Assembly (NCBI GenBank): GCA_046155225.1
Contig: JBJXED010000001.1
Coordinates: 1 to 44,963, forward strand
Length of the DNA: 44,963 bases
Source of the DNA: JAKFVA01 sp046155225
Lineage (GTDB): Bacteria; Pseudomonadota; Gammaproteobacteria; Burkholderiales; Burkholderiaceae_C
Direction: 5' to 3'
Part shown: piece after piece, positions 39,196 through 44,963 of the stretch
Layout of the letters: each line of letters begins with the position of its first letter
How positions within the stretch are numbered: position 1 is the first letter of the stretch
Notes under the pieces: model-generated
Seen by the model: only the letters and a program-made list of their open reading frames with translations
The model's database searches: none
What the model was told of the DNA's origin: nothing
Position numbers and translations under genes: made by a program

Positions 39196-40194
39196 ATGAA
39201 GCGTCGTCATTTCACCCGTTCCGCCGCCGCCCTGGCCTGTGCACTCGGCCTTCTGCACAACCCGGTTGCCGCCCAAACCAAATGGGATTTGCCCAGCGCT
39301 TACGCGCCTGCCAACTTTCATACCGAAAACCTGCAAGCCTTTGCCAAAGACGTCGACGCTGCGACCAATGGCAAACTCAAAATCACCGTTCACCCCGGCG
39401 CATCCTTGTTCAAAGCACCCGAGATCAAACGTGCCGTGCAAGGCGGTCAAGCCCAACTGGGCGAGATTCTGCTGGTGAACTATGAAAACGAGAATCCAAT
39501 CTTCGGCCTTGATGGCGTGCCATTTCTGGCCACCAGCTATGCCAATGCACAGCGCCTGTACGCCGCACAAAAACCCGCCCTCGACAAATACCTGGCCGAC
39601 CAGGGCCTTCGGATCCTCTACACCGTGCCGTGGCAGCCGCAAGGCATTTACAGCAAAAAACCCGTGCAAGCGGTGGCCGACATGCGCGGCCTGAAATGGC
39701 GCGCATATTCGGTGGCCACCTCCAAAATGGCCGAGCTGATGGGGCTGCAACCTGTCACCGTGCAAGCTGCCGAGTTGAGCCAGGCCATGACGACGGGCGT
39801 GGTGGAAGCCTATATCTCGTCGAGTGCGACAGGGGTTGACAGCAAAACCTATGAAAGCCTGAAATACTTTTACGACACCCAGGCCTGGTTGCCGAAAAAC
39901 GCCGTGATCGTGAGCACCAAAGCCTTCAATAGCCTGGATACCGCCAGCCAGGACGGACTCCTCAAAGCGGCGGCACAAGCCGAGGCACGCGGCTGGAAAC
40001 TGAGCCAGGAAAAAGACGAAGGCTTCAAGAAAACCTTGGCCGACAAGGGCATGAGCGTGCAAGCGCCGTCGGCCAAGTTCAGCTACGACCTGAAACAGGT
40101 GGGGGCCATCATGCTCAGCGACTGGCAAAAGAAAGCCGGCAGCGATGGCCAGGCGCTGGTTGCCAACTACAGCAAAGCCAGTGCGGGCAAATAA
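39196..40194 (+). CDS. dctP: TRAP transporter substrate-binding protein (DctP type)
   Basis: A 332-residue secreted binding protein starting at ATG 39196, seven bases or less after a strong ribosome site (AAGGAG). A signal peptide (residues 1-26, ending NPVAAQ) precedes LPSAYAPANFHTENLQAF, the ligand region LKWRAYSVATSKMAELMG with the conserved arginine that binds a carboxylate, and VQAAELSQAMTTGVVEAYISS. It delivers an organic acid to the DctQM permease. The substrate is not necessarily a C4-dicarboxylate; context suggests hydroxyglutarate- or oxoproline-like acids. Confidence 0.92.
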   Translation: MKRRHFTRSAAALACALGLLHNPVAAQTKWDLPSAYAPANFHTENLQAFAKDVDAATNGKLKITVHPGASLFKAPEIKRAVQGGQAQLGEILLVNYENENPIFGLDGVPFLATSYANAQRLYAAQKPALDKYLADQGLRILYTVPWQPQGIYSKKPVQAVADMRGLKWRAYSVATSKMAELMGLQPVTVQAAELSQAMTTGVVEAYISSSATGVDSKTYESLKYFYDTQAWLPKNAVIVSTKAFNSLDTASQDGLLKAAAQAEARGWKLSQEKDEGFKKTLADKGMSVQAPSAKFSYDLKQVGAIMLSDWQKKAGSDGQALVANYSKASAGK

Positions 40195-40209
40195 GCTCAA
40201 GGCTTGGCC

Positions 40210-40743
40210 ATGAGAAAAATGCTGGATGCGCTCTACCTGGGCGCAGCAGGTTTGGCGGCCACTTGCATCGCCGCCATTGCCGCGCTGATGCTGGGCCAAA
40301 GCATACTGCGTGAGTTTGGCCTCAAAACCGGGGCCACCAACGACGTGGTGGCCTGGCTGTGCGCCGCAGCCGCATTTTTGGCCATGGCCCATGCCTTCAA
40401 GCACGGCGATTTTGTGCGCGTGACGCTGCTGCTCGAAAAACTGCCTGTACGGGCACAGCGCGTGCTGGAGCTGGCATCCCTGCTGATCGCCTGCGTGGCC
40501 ATCGGCTACCTGGCATGGTGGGCCACGGCGTTTGCCTGGGAGAGTTACCAGTTTCGCGAAATGGCCAATGGCCTGCTGGCGATTCCGCTGTGGATTCCGC
40601 AAACCACTTTTGTGTTGGGGGCCTGGCTGTTCTTTGTGGCCGTGCTGGATGAGACGCTCATCGTTCTGCGCGGCGGTCGGCCCAGCTATGTGGTGGCGGT
40701 GGCGCAGCGCCATGCCCAGGGCGATTTTTCTTCAGACGTTTAG
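40210..40743 (+). CDS. dctQ: TRAP transporter small permease (DctQ type)
   Basis: A 177-residue membrane protein with four predicted helices (GAAGLAATCIAAIAALMLGQ; DVVAWLCAAAAFLAMAHAF; VLELASLLIACVAIGYLAWW; QTTFVLGAWLFFVAVLDETL) and the DctQ core AFKHGDFVRVTLLLEKL. It bridges binding protein and large permease. ATG 40210 is favoured over the TTG six bases earlier. It lies 15 bases after dctP and 8 before dctM. Confidence 0.9.
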   Translation: MRKMLDALYLGAAGLAATCIAAIAALMLGQSILREFGLKTGATNDVVAWLCAAAAFLAMAHAFKHGDFVRVTLLLEKLPVRAQRVLELASLLIACVAIGYLAWWATAFAWESYQFREMANGLLAIPLWIPQTTFVLGAWLFFVAVLDETLIVLRGGRPSYVVAVAQRHAQGDFSSDV

Positions 40744-40751
40744 GACACTGC

Positions 40752-42062
40752 ATGGATATCCTGGGCGTGGGCCTGTTTCTGCTGGTCATCATGCTGCTAC
40801 TGCTCTGCGGCGGTGTATGGATTGCCATGACTTTGGCGATTTGCGGCTGGGTCGGCCAGGCCTTCTTCACCACCACCCAGCCGGGCAAAAACCTTTTTTC
40901 CGCATTTTGGGAAAGCAATGCGTCGTGGGAGCTGGCGGCGTTGCCGCTGTTTATCTGGATGGGCGAGATATTGTTCCGCACCAAACTCAGCGAGGAAATG
41001 TTTGAGGGCCTGCGGCCCTGGCTCAACCGCGTGCCCGGCCGCTTGATGCACACCACTGTTTTGGGTTGCGGCATTTTTGGCTCGGTCAGCGGCTCGTCCG
41101 CTGCCACCTGCGCCACCATCGCCAAAGTGGCGCTGCCTGAACTGCTTCGGCGCGGCTACGATGAAAAGCTGGCGCTGGGCGCGCTGGCCACCGCCGGCAC
41201 CCTGGGCATTTTGATTCCGCCGTCAATCACCATGGTGGTCTATGCGGTGGCAGCCGATGCCTCAATCATCCGCATCTTTCTGGCAGGCTTCATCCCAAGC
41301 GCCTTGCTGATGGCACTGTTCATGGGCTACATCGCCTGGTGGAGCCTGCGCCACCCTGACAAAGTGCCGGCTGCCGACCCACCCAGCAGCTTGCGTGACA
41401 AGCTGCGCAAAAGCCGCAGCCTGATACCCTGCGCTGCCCTTATCGTGTTCATTGTGTGGGTGCTGGTGGCGGGCTATGCCACCGCCACCGAATGCGCGGC
41501 TTATGGGGTGGCAGGCTCACTTGCCATCGCCGCCTGGGGCGGCTCGCTGAACTGGCAGAACCTCCGAGATGGCCTGATGGGTGCAACGCGCACCAGTTGC
41601 ATGATCATGTTCATCCTGGCCGGGGCGGCGTTTTTGACCAAAACCATGGCTTTTACCGGCGTGCCGCGTGAGCTGGCCGAATGGGTCAACGCCATGCAGC
41701 TCTCACCCTACGCCTTGATCAGCATGCTGGTGGTGGTGTACCTGATCTTGGGGACGGCGCTGGACGGCATCAGCATGATTGTGCTCACTGCGGCCGTGGT
41801 GTTGCCGATGATTCAAAAAGCCGGGTTTGACTTGATCTGGTTTGGCATTTTCATTGTGCTGCTGGTCGAGATTGCCGAAGTCACGCCGCCGGTGGGGTTC
41901 AACCTGTTTGTGTTGCAAAACCTGACGGGCAAGGACAGCAACGTCATTGCCCGCGCAGCGTTGCCGTTTTTTGGCTGCCTGGTGGTCTGTATCGCGCTGG
42001 TCACTGCGTTCCCGCAGCTCGTTACCTTCTTGCCTGATTGGGTGATGGGCAAAGACAACTAG
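40752..42062 (+). CDS. dctM: TRAP transporter large permease (DctM type)
   Basis: A 436-residue sodium-coupled permease with about twelve helices. Family motifs include LPLFIWMGEILFRTKLSEEMFEGL, GIFGSVSGSSAATCATIAKVALPELLRRGYDE (in parts), LGILIPPSITMVVYAV and EVTPPVGFNLFVLQ. With the upstream genes it completes a functional-looking TRAP system. The stop is followed by 130 bases without a gene before the sigma factor. Confidence 0.94.
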   Translation: MDILGVGLFLLVIMLLLLCGGVWIAMTLAICGWVGQAFFTTTQPGKNLFSAFWESNASWELAALPLFIWMGEILFRTKLSEEMFEGLRPWLNRVPGRLMHTTVLGCGIFGSVSGSSAATCATIAKVALPELLRRGYDEKLALGALATAGTLGILIPPSITMVVYAVAADASIIRIFLAGFIPSALLMALFMGYIAWWSLRHPDKVPAADPPSSLRDKLRKSRSLIPCAALIVFIVWVLVAGYATATECAAYGVAGSLAIAAWGGSLNWQNLRDGLMGATRTSCMIMFILAGAAFLTKTMAFTGVPRELAEWVNAMQLSPYALISMLVVVYLILGTALDGISMIVLTAAVVLPMIQKAGFDLIWFGIFIVLLVEIAEVTPPVGFNLFVLQNLTGKDSNVIARAALPFFGCLVVCIALVTAFPQLVTFLPDWVMGKDN

Positions 42063-42192
42063 ACCGACAGGTACAGCAACCTGGCCCGGCCAACGTCCAG
42101 TCTGCTCAAGACGACATCAATGAATTTTTGTAATGGCATCATAAAAAACTCGACCAGAGTTTGTGTTGATAAGGGCTACGCTAGTGACACCA

Positions 42193-42852
42193 ATGCCCAT
42201 GTCCAACACCATCGATACCCCTGCCACCACTACAGCCGCGGCCACAGCCACGGCCAATGCCTGCGCCTCTGACAATACCGCTTTTGCCGCAGCACTGGTC
42301 GAGCACCGGGCCTATTTGCTGCGCTATGCCAAGCGTCAATTACGCAACGAATGCTGGGCCGAAGACGTGGTATCGGAAACCCTGCTGGCCGCGCTGGCCA
42401 AACCTGACAATTTTGCCAACCGCTCCCAGCTCAAGACCTGGCTGATCGCCATCCTCAAATACAAAATCATCGACCAGATCAACCGCAACGCGCGCTTTGT
42501 CTCGGTCAACGGCGGCTTCAACAGCGAGACGGGTGAAGACTATGACTTGCTGCCATTTCATTGGCAGCATGGAAGTACGCAGGCGCAGTTGGACCAGAGC
42601 GACCCGTACAAACAACTCGAGCAGCGGCAGTTCTTTGAAATCCTCGACATGTGCATCACCTTGATGCCGAGCAACCTCAGCCGGGTCTTTTGGCTGCACG
42701 AATGCCTGGGCATGTCGACCACGGAAATCTGCGCCGACCTGGGCATAAAACCGGCTAATTTGTACATCCAGTTGCACCGCGCCAGGGTGCGTTTGCGGGC
42801 GTGCCTGAACTCGGGCTGGTTTAGCAAACCAGACGATGCCAAGGAGCATTGA
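42193..42852 (+). CDS. ECF-type RNA polymerase sigma factor
   Basis: A 219-residue sigma factor if ATG 42193 is used; ATG 42199 is also possible and the frame is open to 42163, with no clear ribosome site to decide. Region 2 appears at FAAALVEHRAYLLRYAKRQL...AEDVVSETLLAAL and LKTWLIAILKYKIIDQINRNAR, and region 4 at LPSNLSRVFWLHECLGMSTTEICADLG-like sequence (MPSNLSRVFWLHE) with LYIQLHRARVRLRACL. The regions are separated by a long linker. Related genes often precede a small zinc-binding anti-sigma gene, but none is visible in the 185 bases that follow. Confidence 0.88.
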   Translation: MPMSNTIDTPATTTAAATATANACASDNTAFAAALVEHRAYLLRYAKRQLRNECWAEDVVSETLLAALAKPDNFANRSQLKTWLIAILKYKIIDQINRNARFVSVNGGFNSETGEDYDLLPFHWQHGSTQAQLDQSDPYKQLEQRQFFEILDMCITLMPSNLSRVFWLHECLGMSTTEICADLGIKPANLYIQLHRARVRLRACLNSGWFSKPDDAKEH

Positions 42853-42899
42853 CACCCGCCAGCGAGCGTCGTTGCCGCACACCGTATACGGCCGTAGAA

Positions 42900-42970
42900 C
42901 TGCTTCATAATCAATAGCAATATGGGCAGTAAATACCTTGGCTAGAGGTCTATTTGACTGATAAAAATGA
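42900..42970 (+). repeat. Dispersed AT-rich repeat, copy 6 (best conserved)
   Basis: Reads CTTCATAATCAATAGCAATA, then TGGGCAGTAAATACCTTGG, CTAGAGGTCTATTTGACTG, ATAAAAATG. Shares 18 of 19 bases with the aroA copy over the TAAATACCTTGGCTAG core. It lies between the sigma factor (+) and the 3' end of xdhC (-). Confidence 0.75.
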
Positions 42971-43037
42971 GTTTTAGGGCATTTTCAGGCCCGCCCAACA
43001 CCTGCGCCGCTTGCCTGCCCGGCCTGGCGGTAGAGGG

Positions 43038-44069
43038 CTAGCTTGTCAAGCCGTCCTTGGCCTGCGCCACGCCCATGTCACGCGGCAGCGTAACGTCGTT
43101 TTTCACCGCCAGGATTTCGGCCATCACACTCACTGCAATCTCGGGCGGGGTCTTGCTGCCGATGTAGATGCCAATCGGGCCGCGCAAGGGTTTCAGGCTG
43201 GCCTCGGTTTGCCCGAAATGTTCCTTCATTCGCTCGCGCCGCGCCGTGTTGTTCCGGCGGCTGCCAATGGCACCGACATAAAAAGCCTGGGTTTTCAGCG
43301 CCTCCAATAGCGCCAAGTCGTCCAGCTTGGGGTCGTGCGTGAGCGCGACCACGCACGAGCGCGCGTCGGGCTTGAATACGGTGACCACATCGTCGGGCAT
43401 GTCGGTCAGCAGCAGCGCGCCCGGCACAGCCCAGGTGCTGCGGTACTCGGCACGCGGGTCGCACACGGTCACGGCAAAGCCGCAAAACAGTGCCATCGTT
43501 GCCAGGTATTCGGTGAGTTGGCCAGCCCCAATCAGTAGCATCCGGTAGTCAGGGCCGAAGGTGTTGATGAGTTCGCTGGCGGTGACTTCCAGCGCCTGCG
43601 GTGCATCCGTGGGAGCCAGTTGCACCGCGCCGTCGCTGAGGCGAACCTTGCGCAGCATCAGGCGGCCGGCCTCCAGCGCTGCCACCAGATCGGTCAGGCT
43701 TTGCGCATCGGGGTCGTATTCCAGCAGCAACTCGAGCGTGCCGCCGCAGGGCAGGCCGAAACGGTGCGCTTCGTCGGCGCTGACGCCGTACTTCACCAAG
43801 CCCGGAGGCCCAGTGGGAATTTGCTGCGTCGGCGTGGAGGCCGCTGCAGCGCTGGCATAGGCCTGGGTGTAGCGGTGAATCAAGTCGTCTTCAATGCAAC
43901 CGCCTGAAACCGAGCCGACGACGGCAACGCCTGCGCGCAAGGCCATGATCGAGCCGACCGGCCGAGGCGAAGAGCCCCAGGTCCGCACGACGGTCACCAG
44001 CATGGCGCGGTGCCCGGCCACGCGCCAGTCACGCAAATTGCGCAGCACCATCAGGTCAAGGTTTTCCAT
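43038..44069 (-). CDS. xdhC: XdhC/CoxF-family molybdenum hydroxylase maturation protein
   Basis: A 343-residue protein starting at ATG 44069; upstream codons overlap the intergenic gap to coxG. The N-terminal XdhC_CoxI domain has VVRTWGSSPRPVGSIMAL, VSGGCIEDDL and the conserved GLPCGGTLELLLE with the cysteine thought to matter for cofactor sulfuration. The C-terminal Rossmann domain has LLIGAGQLTEYLATMA, VCDPRAEYR, ALTHDPKLDDLALLEAL and YVGAIGSRRNNTARRERM. Such proteins carry and sulfurate the molybdenum cofactor for xanthine or CO dehydrogenase-type enzymes. It is last of the visible coxE-coxG-xdhC series. Confidence 0.92.
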   Translation of the reverse strand: MENLDLMVLRNLRDWRVAGHRAMLVTVVRTWGSSPRPVGSIMALRAGVAVVGSVSGGCIEDDLIHRYTQAYASAAAASTPTQQIPTGPPGLVKYGVSADEAHRFGLPCGGTLELLLEYDPDAQSLTDLVAALEAGRLMLRKVRLSDGAVQLAPTDAPQALEVTASELINTFGPDYRMLLIGAGQLTEYLATMALFCGFAVTVCDPRAEYRSTWAVPGALLLTDMPDDVVTVFKPDARSCVVALTHDPKLDDLALLEALKTQAFYVGAIGSRRNNTARRERMKEHFGQTEASLKPLRGPIGIYIGSKTPPEIAVSVMAEILAVKNDVTLPRDMGVAQAKDGLTS

Positions 44070-44101
44070 GGTCAATCCACTCTGCGATCCAAAAAAGTCC
44101 G

Positions 44102-44686
44102 TTACTTCAATACCCACACCAGGGCAACCAGCACCGCCGCCCCAATACACCAGGCCCACACCGGAACCTGCACGCCTGTGGCCCCTGCAGCATGGGCTGG
44201 CGTGGCCTGTGCCCCCGGCATAAGCGCAGGTGCCGGTGCCGGGTACAGACGCTGCATTTCTTCATCAAAGCGTTTGAAGAAGTCTTCCGCCATGGATTTG
44301 GCCGCGCCGTCGATCAGCCGCTGGCCGAGCTGCGCCACTTTGCCGCCGACCTGCGCCTGCACGCTGTAGGCCAGCTCGCAGCCGGTGGGCTGGGGCAACA
44401 GACTGACTTGCGCGGTACCTTTGCCAAAACCCGCCACACCGCCCTGCCCTTCAAATTTCAGCGTGTAGCTATTCGGCGGCTTGATGTCTTGCAGCGCAAT
44501 CTTGCCGCTGAATTTGGCCGACACCGGACCGATTTTGAGCGCCATGCCCACTGCGTATTTGTTTTCCTCGACCAGCTCCAGCTTGTCGCAGCCGGGCACG
44601 CAGACTTTGAGCACGGCCGGGTCGTTCAGCGCGTCCCAGGCTTGTTGCGGGGTCACATTCAGCATTCGGCTGGCTTGCATTTCCAT
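44102..44686 (-). CDS. coxG: CoxG-like SRPBCC protein with C-terminal membrane anchor
   Basis: A 194-residue protein. Residues 1 to about 145 form a CoxG/SRPBCC domain (VTPQQAWDALNDPAVLKVCVPGCDKLE, in parts; FSGKIALQDIKPPNSYTLKFEGQGGVAGFGKG, in parts; VGGKVAQLGQRLIDGAAKSM). An Ala/Pro linker and one helix (VWAWCIGAAVLVALVWVL) end it. CoxG is thought to help recruit CO dehydrogenase to the membrane; homologues also accompany other molybdenum hydroxylases. It starts 10 bases after the coxE stop and is followed by xdhC after 32 bases. Confidence 0.9.
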   Translation of the reverse strand: MEMQASRMLNVTPQQAWDALNDPAVLKVCVPGCDKLELVEENKYAVGMALKIGPVSAKFSGKIALQDIKPPNSYTLKFEGQGGVAGFGKGTAQVSLLPQPTGCELAYSVQAQVGGKVAQLGQRLIDGAAKSMAEDFFKRFDEEMQRLYPAPAPALMPGAQATPAHAAGATGVQVPVWAWCIGAAVLVALVWVLK

Positions 44687-44696
44687 GGTTTCGTTC

Positions 44697-44963
44697 CTAG
44701 CGTTTGAGAATTTGGGCCAGGCTCTTGGCCAAGTCTTCCAATCGACTCAGATTGTGGACTGCCAGCATCGCGTCAGCGCGCTGGTGCAGCGCGGCAGCGC
44801 CACGGGCCAGCGGTGCATACGCCTCAAAGCGCAGCAGCGGATTCAGCCACAGCAGGCGGCCGCAGTGACGTTTGAGCCAATCCAGTTCTTGCGCCAGCGC
44901 CGCTGGCTCGCCGGTGTCCAGCCCATCGGTAATCAGCAGCACCAGGGTGCGGCGGCCCACCAG
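44697..44963 (-). CDS. coxE: CoxE-like VWA-domain protein, 3' end only
   Basis: Only the last 88 or so codons lie in the window; the frame is open to its edge. The part seen has VLLITDGLDTGEP (the end of a von Willebrand factor A domain), LDWLKRHCGRLLWLNPLLRF and AMLAVHNLSRLEDLAKSLAQIL, typical of CoxE C-termini. CoxE acts with the AAA ATPase CoxD in maturing the molybdenum-copper site of CO dehydrogenase-like enzymes, so coxD and structural genes probably follow beyond the edge. Confidence 0.85.
   Translation of the reverse strand: MVGRRTLVLLITDGLDTGEPAALAQELDWLKRHCGRLLWLNPLLRFEAYAPLARGAAALHQRADAMLAVHNLSRLEDLAKSLAQILKR

Overview
The window looks like chromosomal DNA of a Betaproteobacterium of the order Burkholderiales, most likely family Comamonadaceae (Rhodoferax/Polaromonas-like; genus is inference). 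Supporting signs are the block gyrA-pheA-tyrA-aroA/cmk-rpsA-ihfB-lapA-lapB-rfaE1-hldD, an aroA-cmk fusion gene, a tmRNA tag reading ANDERFALAA, GC-rich coding DNA, and short AT-rich dispersed repeats between genes. No rRNA, tRNA, CRISPR array, insertion sequence or integrase was seen.

Layout. 1-2.4 kb (+): the 3' part of an ExeA/GspA-type ATPase gene and gspB, accessory to type II secretion. 2.4-4.5 kb (-): a short operon of a high-potential iron-sulfur protein, a DUF2256 zinc-finger-like protein and an Fe-S-type cryptochrome/photolyase. 4.7-9.8 kb (-): a sulfate/thiosulfate ABC transporter operon (two sbp genes, cysT, cysW, cysA); the promoter-proximal sbp copy lacks about 45 internal residues, and the cysW N-terminus appears to be made of a palindromic repeat. 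9.9-14.4 kb: accessory genes, namely an HNH protein, a HigBA toxin-antitoxin pair with a palindromic operator, and a TetR regulator divergent from a three-gene unit (frameshifted short-chain dehydrogenase, membrane protein, SnoaL-like lipoprotein) with three matching operator copies between them. 14.49-14.88 kb (-): ssrA. 14.9-17.05 kb (-): gph, ubiG and an OmpA-family gene. 17.3-30.4 kb (+): housekeeping block from gyrA to a ComEA-like gene; the last five genes overlap one another. 30.4-33.1 kb (-): two tandem paralogous membrane proteins with degenerate GGDEF-like domains. 33.3-42.1 kb: a catabolic locus with a GntR/FCD regulator and a fused 5-oxoprolinase on the minus strand, divergent from an L-2-hydroxyglutarate oxidase and a three-component TRAP transporter. 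42.2 kb (+): an ECF-type sigma factor. 43.0-45.0 kb (-): XdhC, CoxG and the 3' end of CoxE, the edge of a molybdenum-hydroxylase maturation cluster that continues past the window.

Themes. At least six related AT-rich repeat copies lie at 4.65, 9.97, 20.0, 23.05, 33.2 and 42.9 kb. One lies inside the aroA reading frame, and two carry well-formed sigma-70-like promoters facing the next gene (HNH gene, pheA). A second, GC-rich palindromic repeat has been translated into CysW. The best candidates for new biology are this repeat behaviour, the HiPIP/DUF2256/photolyase operon, the tandem degenerate GGDEF pair, and the oxoprolinase/hydroxyglutarate/TRAP locus. No locus here can be called a proven new system from sequence alone.
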